Source: AP-15 sp963703855 (GTDB lineage: Bacteria > Pseudomonadota > Alphaproteobacteria > ATCC43930 > CGMCC-115725). Taken from it: a stretch of DNA of 64,000 nt. The notes under the pieces are model-generated. The model did not search any database, had not been told where the DNA came from, and worked only from the letters and a program-made list of their open reading frames with translations. The position numbers and the translations under genes are program-made. How positions within the stretch are numbered: position 1 is the stretch's first letter; the number at the start of each line of letters is the position of its first letter. The stretch covers positions 310,001 through 374,000 of the forward strand of contig CAVPFW010000015.1 in NCBI GenBank assembly GCA_963703855.1, written 5' to 3'. Of this stretch, positions 17,439 to 26,609 are shown piece by piece.

Positions 17439-18488
17439 TCAGCCGCGCGCCAGAGCGTAGATCTGCGTGCCCCCCGGCGGTGCCGGGTGGGCGGTCCAGC
17501 TCTCGCCGCCGTCCGGGCTGCTGTAGACCTCGCCGCCATTGGTGGCGCACGACATCCGCGCTGGCCGGCGCTCGTCGAAGGCCAGGGCGAACATCGTGTG
17601 CGCCGGCTTCAGCCCCATCTCGACCCGGGCCCAGCTGTCGCCGCCATCCGGGCTGTGCAGCAGCACGCCGACCTCGCTCTGGAAACTGCCGCCCGCCGCG
17701 ACCCACAGCTTGCGCGGAGTGCCCGGCACCTCGCGGATGTCGCGGCAGTAGATCTGGCCCTTCGGGTTGAGCGGCTCCAACGGCACGTGCCGCCAATGGT
17801 CGCCGCCGTCGGCGCTGTGGAACATGCCGGCCCGGCCGATGCCGTAAACCGTGCCCGGGCGCCAGCGGCTGGCCAGCACGCCGTGCATGTCGACGGCGTC
17901 GTCGTTGACGTATTGCCCGTGGCTCAAATTTTCCCAATGCTCGCCGCCGTCGGTCGAGCGCAGGGTGCCGCCGACCTCGATCGCGGCGTAGAGCAGCTCG
18001 GGCTCGGCGGCGCTGGCGTCCATCTTCAGCACCCGCTTTGCCGGGTTGGCGCCCGGTGCCGTGGTGATCTCGGGAAAGCGCACCATGACCGGCAGCCGGG
18101 CCCAATGCTCGCCGGCATCGTCGCTGCGGTAGATCTCGCAGTTCTCGCAGCCGACCAGGATCACGTCGGGATCGTGCGGGTGAAATAGCACCGACCACAC
18201 CGGCAGGCCGTGATCGGGCAACGCGACCTTCTCCCAGTGCTCGCCGCGGTCGGCGCTGCGATAGGGTCCGGATTGCGTGCCGGCATAGACGATCTCGGGC
18301 TTCAGCGGATGCACCGCAAGCGCGCGCACCGCCGGCGCCTCGGGCAGGCCGTGCCGAAGCGCCTCCCATTCGTCGCTGCCCTCGGCCATGCGGAAGAGAC
18401 CGGAGTGCACCACCCGGCCGCGCCCGGTTTCGCCGGCCAGGCCCAAGTATAGATACGATTTCTGGTTATTCGTGCCGTCGGTTGCCAT
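17439..18488 (-). CDS. Asp-box (BNR) repeat beta-propeller protein, sialidase-like fold
   Basis: The 349-residue protein contains six Asp boxes of the form SxDxGxxW (SADRGEHW, SDDAGEHW, STDGGEHW, SADGGDHW, SPDGGDSW, SPDGGESW), spaced along the chain as expected for a six- or seven-bladed propeller. There is no signal peptide, so it may be cytoplasmic. Asp boxes also occur in sialidases and VPS10 domains, but I do not see a sialidase active-site arginine motif, so no enzymatic role is claimed. ATG at 18488 has GGAGG 8 bases upstream and is preferred over the ATG at 18503. Confidence 0.8.
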   Translation of the reverse strand: MATDGTNNQKSYLYLGLAGETGRGRVVHSGLFRMAEGSDEWEALRHGLPEAPAVRALAVHPLKPEIVYAGTQSGPYRSADRGEHWEKVALPDHGLPVWSVLFHPHDPDVILVGCENCEIYRSDDAGEHWARLPVMVRFPEITTAPGANPAKRVLKMDASAAEPELLYAAIEVGGTLRSTDGGEHWENLSHGQYVNDDAVDMHGVLASRWRPGTVYGIGRAGMFHSADGGDHWRHVPLEPLNPKGQIYCRDIREVPGTPRKLWVAAGGSFQSEVGVLLHSPDGGDSWARVEMGLKPAHTMFALAFDERRPARMSCATNGGEVYSSPDGGESWTAHPAPPGGTQIYALARG

Positions 18489-18527
18489 CAGATCCGCCTC
18501 CATCCGTTTGCGCAGTGGTCACATGAG

Positions 18528-18654
18528 AGTGGACAGCGCCTGACCAATCGTACCACCCATCCGTCGTACCGGCGCAGGCCGGTACCCACGGCAGAAGTGG
18601 GTCCCGGCCTTCGCCGGGAAGACAAGAAACGAAGTCAAATGTCTGGTTCCTACC
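18528..18654. repeat. 127-bp dispersed repeat, copy A
   Basis: This sequence recurs in inverse orientation at 48705-48831 with only scattered mismatches. It contains three hairpins: TACCGGC/GCCGGTA, CCCAC/GTGGG and CCCGGC/GCCGGG, followed by the shared tail GACAAGAAACGAAGTCAAAT. No open frame is conserved, so it is a REP/MITE-like structured repeat. Confidence 0.85.
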
Positions 18655-18710
18655 TAGCTAGATGGTCTCAATTCAGCTCGCGCAGATTTTGGCGGGTCGC
18701 CGCCCTCGCT

Positions 18711-20309
18711 TCAAGCTGTCGCAGCGACACGGCTCCATAATAGCCGAATGTCGCGGTCCGGATCGTCCGCGACGCGGCAGGCGCTGTCGAGGATCATGGT
18801 CGCGCGGTCCTGGCTCGTGTAAGGGGGCCAAGACGGGATCGCCGAATTGTCCGGCGTCCCGTTCCGGGCAAAGGCGATCCAGGTCGCCGAAATTCGCGCC
18901 GCCAGGTCGCGGGCCCCCGGCGCGCCGGCGGTGGTGTCCGGCACATCGACGTTGTCGAAGACAAAGGGCAGATCCATCGCATGGTGCGCCTTCAGGCGGC
19001 CGTCGTGCGCTGGGCTCCGCCAGTCGAGCGAGTACATGTAGACCGGGGCCCGGCCCGATGCGCCAGCGGGCCGCGCGGCGTAGCGCTCAGCCAGCAGCAC
19101 CGAGCGGATCCAGAAATTCGAGCCGGTCAGCGCCGCGATCAGCCGGTCGCCCGGGCTCGCCTGCGGCATCGCGGCGGCATAGGCGGCGAGCACATCGTCG
19201 GTCTCGGCGCCGGCCACCGCCGCAACGCGCTGCCGCAACGCTTGCTCGCTCAGGGTGCCGTTCCACACCGCATCGTCATCGGCCAGGAAGAAAGCGCTCT
19301 CCTCCCGGGTGCCACCGATCATCAGCGGGATGCCGGCGGCGATCGCGGGCGCGCCCGGCTCGCCCGGGTGCTGCGGCAGATCCATGCCGTCGACCACCGG
19401 GCCGAAATCGTAGCGGTCGAGCAGCGGCCACCGGGTGCGGCCGACCGCGCGCGAGGCCGGCGCCATCGCCGCCAGCAGCTGCTCGGCCGGCAGCATCTGC
19501 AACCGCTCGCACTCGCCGCGGCTGAGACCGACTTCCTTCAGCACCGCTTCGGCGAGCGCATTGGCCCGCTCGCGGGTCGACACCCGGATCGCCGCACCGC
19601 TCTGGATGATCGCGCGATGAAACAGCCCGCGCGCCGCCGGCATCGCCAGCAGCACGCTGACCTTGCCGCCGCCCCCGGACTCGCCGAAGATCGTGACGTT
19701 GCCGGGATCGCCGCCGAAATGCTCGATGTTGTCGCGCACCCAGCGCAGCGCGGCGACGAGGTCGAGCACCCCGGCATTGCCCGAATATGCCCAGGCCGGA
19801 CCCCCGATATCCCCCAGATGCAGAAAGCCGAAAATGTTCAGGCGATGGTTGACGCTGACCACGACGACATCGCCGCGCCGCGCCAGATTGGTCCCGTCGG
19901 TGACGGCACGGTTGCCTGAGCCATAGGCAAACGCGCCGCCATGCAGCCACACCATGACCGGCCGCCTGGCGCCATCGCCGAGGCCGGGTGTCCACAGGTT
20001 CAGGGTCAGGCAGTCTTCACCCTCCGGTGTCGCGTCCGCCGGGCCGAGAACGGTTTCGAGCTCCGGGCGGCGCTTCGGCCGGTTCGGCGATTGCAGCGCA
20101 TGGCCGGCATAGGCGAGCGCGTGCCGCACGCCGGACCACGGCTGTGGCGGTTGCGGCGGCATGAATCGGTTGCGCCCCCCGCTCGAGGCGCCGTAAGGCA
20201 CGCCCTTGAACGAGTAGATGCCGGCAGCGGGCGCGCCGCGCAGCTTGCCCGAAGCGATCTCGACGACCGGCGATAGCCGTGTATCCGCACCGGCGATGTC
20301 GTTTGCCAT
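18711..20309 (-). CDS. Type-B carboxylesterase/lipase family protein
   Basis: This serine hydrolase is 532 residues, the usual length for carboxylesterases. EDCLTLNLWTP is the family signature, WLHGGAFAYGSG the oxyanion hole, and FGESGGGGKVS the nucleophile serine. Glu in GGTREESAFF and His in KAHHAMDLPF complete the triad. There is no signal peptide. It lies 16 bases downstream of the molybdenum hydroxylase large subunit on the same strand, so it may be co-transcribed and feed that enzyme with a hydrolysed ester; that link is inference. Confidence 0.92.
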   Translation of the reverse strand: MANDIAGADTRLSPVVEIASGKLRGAPAAGIYSFKGVPYGASSGGRNRFMPPQPPQPWSGVRHALAYAGHALQSPNRPKRRPELETVLGPADATPEGEDCLTLNLWTPGLGDGARRPVMVWLHGGAFAYGSGNRAVTDGTNLARRGDVVVVSVNHRLNIFGFLHLGDIGGPAWAYSGNAGVLDLVAALRWVRDNIEHFGGDPGNVTIFGESGGGGKVSVLLAMPAARGLFHRAIIQSGAAIRVSTRERANALAEAVLKEVGLSRGECERLQMLPAEQLLAAMAPASRAVGRTRWPLLDRYDFGPVVDGMDLPQHPGEPGAPAIAAGIPLMIGGTREESAFFLADDDAVWNGTLSEQALRQRVAAVAGAETDDVLAAYAAAMPQASPGDRLIAALTGSNFWIRSVLLAERYAARPAGASGRAPVYMYSLDWRSPAHDGRLKAHHAMDLPFVFDNVDVPDTTAGAPGARDLAARISATWIAFARNGTPDNSAIPSWPPYTSQDRATMILDSACRVADDPDRDIRLLWSRVAATA

Positions 20310-20325
20310 GTTCCATCCTCCCCAA

Positions 20326-22459
20326 CTATGCCCTCAGCAGCGCCGCCATAACACGGTCGCGGGTCAGCGGCAGATCGCGGATCCGCGCCCCCAGCGCGTG
20401 CGCGACGGCGTTGCCGATCGCCGCGACGGTCGGGCCACCCGATGCTTCGCCGATGCCGAGACACGGGAAATCGGCAGCGGAACCGACCAGCTCGACGATC
20501 ACTTCGGGCACCTCGCTGAAGCGCAATACCGGGTAGCTTTCCCAGTCGCGCGAGCTGATGCCGGCGCCGTCGAGGCGCACTCCCTCCTTCAATGCCCAGC
20601 TCGCCGCCTGGATGACCCCGCCTTCGAGCTGGTTGATCGCACCGTCCGGGTTGATGACGAGGCCGGCATCCGCCGCGCACCACACGCGCACCAGGCGGAC
20701 ACTTTCGTCGACCTCGACTTCGGCGACGACGGCGGCATAGGCCGCGAGGTTCTTGTAGCGGGCAAAGCCGATCCCGCGGCCGCGCCCCGTGCCGCGCGGC
20801 ATTTCCGCTGCCCAGCCACTGATACGAGCGGCATGCTCGACCACCGCACGGGCCCGTTGGTCGGACAGGATCGACAGCCGGTAGGCGACCGGGTCCCGGC
20901 CGGCCTCCTCGGCCAGCTCGTCGACAAAAGATTCGATCGCGAACACGTTGAGGGTCGCGCCGAGCCCGCGCAGGGACGAAGTCCGCACCGGGGTCTCGGC
21001 AATCAGGTGATGGACGATGCGCTTGGCGGGAAAATCGTAGAGCGGCTCGCCGTTGCGGGTGCCGGCCCCCGGAGGATTCGGCGATTCGGCGGCGGGTGGT
21101 GGCGGCGGCGGGTCGGGCATGGCCTCGGCGGCGAGCAGGTTGCCGCCGCCCCCCGGCCGGCTGCCGTGCCGCCCGCTCCAGATCTCGGTGGTCCAGTCGG
21201 CCGGGCGTTCCGAGCCGTCGAGCGCCGCGCGCACCGTCACCACCATCGCCGGGCTGACCGGCTCGAAGCCGAATTCCTCCTCGCGCCGCCAGCGCACCCG
21301 GACCGGCTTCCCCGGCATCCGACAGGCGATGACCGCGGCATCGGCCGCGGCATCGTCGGCGCCGTTGTGGCCGTAGCAGCCCGGCCCCTGCACGTGCTTG
21401 ACCGAGATCGCCGCCGGATCGAGCTTTAAGGTGCGGGCAAGCGCCTCCCGCAACGGATAGACCCCCTGCGAATGCGTCCACACGGAGAGCCGCCCGTCGC
21501 GATAGACCGCGAGCGCGCAGGACGGCGCCACCGAGGCGTGGGCGACGTGCATGCGCGTATAGGTCGCCTCGCGCCGGTTCGCTGCCGGCCCCGCTTCGGA
21601 CGGCAGCGGCGGGCCGACGACGCGGTCGATCGAGGGCTGCTGCAAGAGCCACCGCGCCTCTTCCTGGAACGGGTTGATCGCATCGACCCCGTCCCAGGCC
21701 ACATGATTCGGCGCCACCGCGGCGACGGCTTCGACCGCGGTTTCGTCCGCGCCTACGATGGCGAGGAAATTGCCGTGCCGGACGATCTCGATCGGGCTCT
21801 TGGCGGCCCGGCGGATGGCAGCCTCGTCGATAGTCTTGATCGTGGCGCCGCGGCGCGGCTGGCGCACTACGCGGGCATGCACCATGCCGTCGAGCGCCAT
21901 GTCATGGACAAAGACCGGGTCGCCGAACACCTTGGCGGCGAGGTCGACGCGCGGCATGTTCCGGCCGACGACGCGATAGTCGCGCAAATCCTTGGTCGGC
22001 GGCCGCCCGGTGGCGTCGCGCCCGAGATCGACGGCGGCGGCGAGCGACCAGTAATCGTGGCCGGTCGGCTCGCCGCGACGGGTTATGGCCCCGTCGCGTA
22101 CCGACAGCTCCGCACGGGCATAGCCGAAGCTTGCCGCGGCATGGTCGAGGAACAAGCCGCGCACCTCGGCGCAGGCCAGTGCGCAACGCGACGCCGCCGA
22201 ATTGGATCGATTGGCTGCCCGCGGTGTAGCCTTCGTTGGGGGTCAGATCGGTGTCGCCGCTCTGAAGCAGGACGCGCTCGGGCAGCAAGTCGAGCTCTTC
22301 CGCCGCGATCTGCCGCATCGCGGTCAGCACCCCCTGACCGATCTCGACCTTGCCGGTCGCGACCGTGACCTTGCCGCGCTCGCGGAACCGAACCCACTGA
22401 TCGAGGCGCGGGTTGGCGGCCAGCGCCGCCGGCAAGATCGATGGCGTGGCCGAGCTCAT
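20326..22459 (-). pseudogene. Molybdopterin-binding large subunit of a xanthine-dehydrogenase-family hydroxylase, frameshifted
   Basis: The protein matches the CoxL/IorB-type large subunit that binds the molybdenum cofactor. The N-terminal frame (22459 down to about 22178) reads SSATPSILPAALAANPRLDQ, then KVEIGQGVLTAMRQIAAEEL and TAGSQSIQFGG. Similarity then continues in another frame as ACAEVRGLFLDHAAASFGYA through VRTSSLRGLG and CLGIGEASGGPTVAAI to 20326. One extra base near 22176 (minus-strand ACTGGCC) explains the break. The length without the break, about 710 residues, is normal for the IorB branch. The start overlaps the small-subunit stop as ATGA. It may be a real pseudogene or a sequence error. 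Confidence 0.85.
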
Positions 22460-22935
22460 GGCGGGGCTCCGTCGCGAAGCCGCGCGGCGGCACGCTCGAC
22501 GGCGCGCAGGATGCGCGGGTGGCTGCCGCATCGGCAGATATTGTCGTCCAGCGCCTCGGCGATCTCCATCCGCGACGGCGACGGGTTCCGGTCGAGCAGC
22601 GCCTTGGCACAGATCAGGATGCCGGCGAGGCAGTAGCCGCATTGGCCGGCCTGCTCGTCGAGAAAGGCTTGTTGCAGCGGGTGCGGCCGGTCCGGCGTGC
22701 CCAACCCTTCGATCGTCACGATTTCCCGGCCGGCCACGGTCGAGAGCGGCTTCCCGCAGGATTTCTCCGGGCGGCCGTCGACCAGGACCATGCAGCAGCC
22801 GCATTGCTCCAGGCCGCAGCCGAATTTCGTGCCGGTCAACCCGAGATGATTGCGCAGAACGTCGAGCAACGGGGTCTCCCCGTCGGCGCTTACCTTGTGG
22901 GTACGTTTGTTCACGATCAGAGAGATGGGTGGCAT
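22456..22935 (-). CDS. 2Fe-2S iron-sulfur small subunit of the molybdenum hydroxylase
   Basis: This is a 159-residue electron-transfer subunit of the IorA/CoxS type. The N-terminal plant-ferredoxin-like cluster uses the cysteines in KFGCGLEQCGCCMV and the Cys of EKSCGKP. The C-terminal four-helix domain holds the second cluster in GQCGYCLAG and NICRCGSH. It passes electrons from the molybdenum site onward, commonly to a cytochrome in two-subunit members. It precedes and overlaps the large subunit by 4 bases. No FAD-binding medium subunit is present, fitting the isoquinoline-oxidoreductase-like two-gene form. Confidence 0.93.
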   Translation of the reverse strand: MPPISLIVNKRTHKVSADGETPLLDVLRNHLGLTGTKFGCGLEQCGCCMVLVDGRPEKSCGKPLSTVAGREIVTIEGLGTPDRPHPLQQAFLDEQAGQCGYCLAGILICAKALLDRNPSPSRMEIAEALDDNICRCGSHPRILRAVERAAARLRDGAPP

Positions 22936-22987
22936 CGCTGTCTCGCCCGCAGTGGTCCGAGACTATATCAGATGCGGGGCCGGAAGG

Positions 22988-23278
22988 ATGGGCTGCGACA
23001 GCGTGATCGTCGTCGGGACGACCACTGCGGGCTGCGTGCGCGCTACCGTAGTCGATGCCTTCAGCCTCAACTACCGCGTGATCCTGGCCGAGGAAGGGTG
23101 CTTCGACCGCAGCGAGGCGAGCCACGCCGTCAGCTTGTGCGACATGCACGCCAAATACGCCCACGTCGTCGCAACGGCGGAGATCCTGTCCTACTTCGAT
23201 CAGCTGCCCTCCGGGCTGTTCGATTTGCCCACCGGCAGTCGCGGTCCCGCGCCGCCGATCGAGCAAGCCGCCGAATAG
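22988..23278 (+). pseudogene. Isochorismatase-family hydrolase, C-terminal fragment
   Basis: The frame reads DSVIVVGTTTAGCVRATVVD with the conserved cysteine nucleophile of cysteine hydrolases (TTAGC), then EEGCFDRSEASHAVSLCDMH and VVATAEILSYF, as in N-carbamoylsarcosine amidase-like proteins. The N-terminal 110-130 residues with the catalytic Asp and Lys are missing: upstream is the divergent start of the iron-sulfur subunit. It is therefore a remnant cut at about 22940-22990. Confidence 0.8.
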
Positions 23279-23382
23279 AGCTCCCGGACCTTTACCGGCC
23301 AGAGCCCGCCGGCAGGCGTTTGACGAGTGAGCCCGCTCAGATAGGAGTAGACATCACCGCTTTCGCCAACATGGGGAACAAC

Positions 23383-23982
23383 ATGCGTGAAGAATCCCGG
23401 TGTCCGCTCCTGGCACCCACTCTGCGCGGCGTCCATCACCTCGCGCTCTGCACGGACGACATGAAGGCGACGACCGACTTCTACGTCGAGGTGCTCGGCA
23501 TGCCGCTCGTCCACGCGATGAGGGTGCCGCCCGGTCTCGGCACCGGCTCCGGCAATCGCGGCAACCCACCCTATGAGCGGGTGCGCCATTACTTCTTCGA
23601 TATGGGCAATGACAGCCTTCTCGCCTTCTTCGAGATCCCGAAAGGGAAGGAGCCAGCGGGCAACCGCAACGCCATCGGCGCCATGCAGCATTGCGCCTTC
23701 GTCGTCACCGCCGAGCGCTTCCGCGAGGTGGAAGCACGGCTCAAATCGCGCGGCATCGACTACATCGGGCCGATCCCGCAGCTCCCGGGACTGCTCGGCA
23801 TCTACTTCTATGACCCTAACGGTATCCGCCTCGAATTCGCCTGCCAGCCGGACGACGGGGAGGCGCCCGCGGTGATCCCCTGCATCACCCAGACCAGGGC
23901 GGAGGCGCGCTCCGAGCTGGCGACCGTGCCCGGCGCTACGCCTGAATGGATCGAAAAGCGTCTCGCCGCGCTGCCGGAGTGA
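23383..23982 (+). CDS. VOC superfamily (glyoxalase/extradiol dioxygenase-fold) protein
   Basis: The 199-residue protein has two betaalphabetabetabeta modules. GVHHLALCTDDMKATTDFYV carries a metal-ligand histidine, MQHCAFVV opens the second module, and YDPNGIRLEFACQ carries the ligand glutamate. Such proteins are lyases, isomerases or ring-cleavage dioxygenases. ATG at 23383 is preceded by GGGGAA; an in-frame ATG at 23371 lacks a ribosome site. It stands between two gene fragments in a decaying catabolic block, and its stop overlaps the GTG of the next fragment. Confidence 0.85.
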   Translation: MREESRCPLLAPTLRGVHHLALCTDDMKATTDFYVEVLGMPLVHAMRVPPGLGTGSGNRGNPPYERVRHYFFDMGNDSLLAFFEIPKGKEPAGNRNAIGAMQHCAFVVTAERFREVEARLKSRGIDYIGPIPQLPGLLGIYFYDPNGIRLEFACQPDDGEAPAVIPCITQTRAEARSELATVPGATPEWIEKRLAALPE

Positions 23983-24300
23983 CGGGATCGACCTCTCTGC
24001 GACTACCTCCGGTTCGGCGGTCATTTGCACGCGTCGAGGATGCTGACCTGTTGTGCGGTCGCGGCCGCTTCGGCGATGACTTGCCGGTGCGGATCGGGAC
24101 CTTGCACGCCGCCATCCTGCGCTCGCCACATGCCCATGCCGAATTGCTGTCGGTCAATGCCGAGGCAGCATCAGCGATCCCGGGGGCGGTCACTGCCAAC
24201 CGGGATTGGAAACTGAATACGGCACCTGACGGCCACCAGCCGATCAAGGCGTCAAACTTGCTCGTCGGGCTCAGAAAGGCCGAGTTTGCGATCGTCATAG
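23979..24300 (+). pseudogene. N-terminal fragment of a second molybdenum hydroxylase large subunit
   Basis: From GTG at 23979 the frame reads SFARVEDADLLCGRGRFGDD, then TLHAAILRSPHAHAELLSVN and AIPGAVTA. This is the a/b hammerhead opening of xanthine-dehydrogenase-type large subunits (full length 750-800). After about 80 residues similarity is lost, and the frame runs on with unrelated sequence. The GTG overlaps the VOC stop, suggesting a former operon. No further coding sequence is recognised up to 24540. Confidence 0.75.
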
Positions 24301-24540
24301 GCGAATTTCATTACTGTCACCCTGCTGACAGAAGTCGGCGGGGGTCGAGGCGTCGGAGCATCCCGCTCCGAGGAACTTCCGATGAACATCGTCAAACTCG
24401 ACGCAGTGCGCCGGCACACCGGCCGACTGCGGAGCAACCAAAGATCGGTTTGCCCTCGGCGCCACCAATGGGACTCCCGCGACCTTCCACTGACGACCCG
24501 TCAGGTTTTGTGGATCTTCAGGCGCGATCCACCTATGAGG

Positions 24541-25506
24541 TCAGGCGAGGACGCGGCTCAGATAGGCGTCCATCCTTGCTGTCGCCGCTTTCGACAGATC
24601 GTTCGGGAACAGGGTGAAGCCGTGCGCCCCGCCAGGGTAGATTACCAGTTCGGCCTCGTTTCCCGCTGCGACCCAGCGCGCGTGCATGAAGAGCGTATCG
24701 TCAAGCAGCGCGTCCTTGGTACCGACGGTGAAAAGAGCCGGGCACAGGCCTTTCAGATCAGCGTAGAGCGGGGAGATATCGGGTACGCGCCGGTCCGTGG
24801 TCGTCGGCAGGAACGCGTTGTAGAACTGCTGCATGTCGATCGTTCTCAGCACCAGCCGGGTATTGCCGAACTGCCGCTGGCTCGGCGTCAGGCTGAGATC
24901 GAAGGCGCCATAAACAATGTTGGCACCGCGGAACCCGGTGTAGCCGTGGCGATCGCGCATTCGGAGGATCGTTACCGCGGTCAGGTGCCCGCCCGCCAAC
25001 TCGCCGCCTATGGTCAGAGTGTCGATGCCGAACTCCTTCTTGCCGTTCTGCACCAGCCAGGCGGCGGCAGCCTCGCAATCGTCGGGACCCGCCGGATAGG
25101 GATGTTCCGGCGCCAGCCGATATTCCACGCCGACAACTGCCTGACCCGTGTTATCAGCGATCCGCTCCAGCATCGGGTCCTGCATGTCGGCACCGCCAAG
25201 CACCCAGCCGCCGCCGTGGAGATGCAGATAAATTCCACGGGGTTGCGCCGGTGCGATCACACGCAAGCGGATTTCGTTGCCGTCCTTGCCGGTGATGGTC
25301 AAGGTTCGCGCCCGGCTGGACATCACCGGGGCGGGGAACGGCCCTTCGCCGCGACGGCGTGCGGCCCGGAAGGCTTCGGCGCCGACGATCCACCACTCCG
25401 GTTGGCCGGTCAGCAACTCGATCATCTGCGCATTCAGCTTCGCCGTCTCGGCGTCGATCGCCGCCTCGGCAAATAAAGCTGGATCGAATGGGCATGTGTC
25501 GGTCAT
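24541..25506 (-). CDS. Hormone-sensitive-lipase-family alpha/beta hydrolase with the nucleophile Ser replaced by Leu
   Basis: The 321-residue protein from MTDTCPFDPA has the family oxyanion motif HLHGGGWVLGG and EYRLAPEHPYPAG. The nucleophile elbow, normally GxSAGG, reads GGELAGGH, with TTG where TCG would encode serine, so the catalytic residue is lost by a single base. Asp (GTKDALLDD) and His (GGAHGFTLF) of the triad remain. It is probably catalytically dead, has another role, or contains a base error. It is divergent from the SDR gene at 25602. Confidence 0.88.
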   Translation of the reverse strand: MTDTCPFDPALFAEAAIDAETAKLNAQMIELLTGQPEWWIVGAEAFRAARRRGEGPFPAPVMSSRARTLTITGKDGNEIRLRVIAPAQPRGIYLHLHGGGWVLGGADMQDPMLERIADNTGQAVVGVEYRLAPEHPYPAGPDDCEAAAAWLVQNGKKEFGIDTLTIGGELAGGHLTAVTILRMRDRHGYTGFRGANIVYGAFDLSLTPSQRQFGNTRLVLRTIDMQQFYNAFLPTTTDRRVPDISPLYADLKGLCPALFTVGTKDALLDDTLFMHARWVAAGNEAELVIYPGGAHGFTLFPNDLSKAATARMDAYLSRVLA

Positions 25507-25601
25507 GGCATTCTCCCGGGCGTGCGAGGCCGGTACGATATCGTAAGGTGGACCGCTGGCCTTCGGCTGTTTTCGCATCAGTGCTCGGGAAGGAAGGATC
25601 G

Positions 25602-26348
25602 ATGGCACGGCTCGCAGGCAAAATAGCCTTCATCACCGGCGCCGGCAGCGGGATCGGCCGCGCCACCGCGATCCTGTTCGCGCGCGAAGGCGCCAAGGTC
25701 GCCATTGCCGAGATCAATGTCACGGCAGGCGAGGAAACCGCGCATCTTGTCGGCAACGGGGCGATCGCGATCCGCACCGACGTGACCGACCCCGATAGCC
25801 TCCAATCGGCGATCCGCCAGACCGTCGACAAGTTCGGTCGCCTCGACGTGCTCCACAACAATGCCGGCGGCTCGACCGCGCAGGACGACACTGCGGTCGA
25901 TGCCCCGCTCGACGAATTCTGGCGGGCGATCAAGCTCGACCTCTACGGCACGTTTCTCGGCTGCCGTTTCGGCATCCCCGAATTGATCAAAGCCGGCGGC
26001 GGCTCGGTGATCAACATGAGCTCGAATGTCGCGCTGATGGGGGTCGCCGGCCGCGACTGCTACACCGCGGCGAAGGGCGGGATCGCGGCAATCACCCGTT
26101 CGCTGGCGGTCGCCTATGCGGCGCAAAGAGTTCGCGTCAACGCGATTGCGCCGTCAGCGACGATGACCGAGCGGGTCAAGAAACTGGTTGCGGGCGATGC
26201 TGCGCTGACCCGGCTTGCCGACTTACACCTGCTCGGCCTGATCGAACCCGACGATATCGCCAACACAGCCCTTTATCTTGCCAGTGAAGAGTCCCGAATG
26301 GTCACCGGCCAAGTCCTGCCGGTCGACAGCGGGGTGACAATCTCTTGA
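25602..26348 (+). CDS. Short-chain dehydrogenase/reductase (SDR)
   Basis: This classical SDR is 248 residues. FITGAGSGIGRATA is the cofactor-binding TGxxxGxG, DVTDPDSLQ binds the adenine ring, and NNAG is present. The catalytic Ser lies in INMSSNVALMG and the Tyr-Lys pair in CYTAAKGG. NAIAPSATMTERV and GQVLPVDSG close the fold. The cofactor is probably NAD given Glu in the AIAEINV position. The substrate is unknown. ATG at 25602 follows AAGGAAGGA. Confidence 0.93.
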   Translation: MARLAGKIAFITGAGSGIGRATAILFAREGAKVAIAEINVTAGEETAHLVGNGAIAIRTDVTDPDSLQSAIRQTVDKFGRLDVLHNNAGGSTAQDDTAVDAPLDEFWRAIKLDLYGTFLGCRFGIPELIKAGGGSVINMSSNVALMGVAGRDCYTAAKGGIAAITRSLAVAYAAQRVRVNAIAPSATMTERVKKLVAGDAALTRLADLHLLGLIEPDDIANTALYLASEESRMVTGQVLPVDSGVTIS

Positions 26349-26379
26349 CCAAGACGCGGGCTCTTGACGAAGACGCGGG
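26342..26379 (+). repeat. 19-bp tandem repeat spanning the SDR stop
   Basis: CTCTTGACCAAGACGCGGG (26342-26360) is followed directly by CTCTTGACGAAGACGCGGG (26361-26379), one mismatch. The first copy contains the SDR stop codon. The remaining 230 bases up to 26609 show no recognisable gene. Confidence 0.85.
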
Positions 26380-26609
26380 CTGATAGACTGGGCTTTGGCG
26401 AAGCACATGCGGTGTTGTCGACCGACGAGACGGTTGAGCGCATGCATTCCGAGGCGCCGTAAATGGACCTGCTCGACGCCGTAGAGAACGTTGTCGGCAA
26501 TGTCGGGCGAGGCGGCGCACGCGCACTACCGCCAGATGTCGAGCAGATCCTGCTTGGCTGGGCGCGCCGGCACGGCGCGCCCGCCCGCGGCATGCTTCTC
26601 GGCGATCGA

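Noticed and set aside
26342..26379. Tandem repeat considered as a minimal CRISPR or phase-variation tract
   Set aside because: Two adjacent 19-base copies without spacers or cas genes; simple duplication. I found no CRISPR array in the window.
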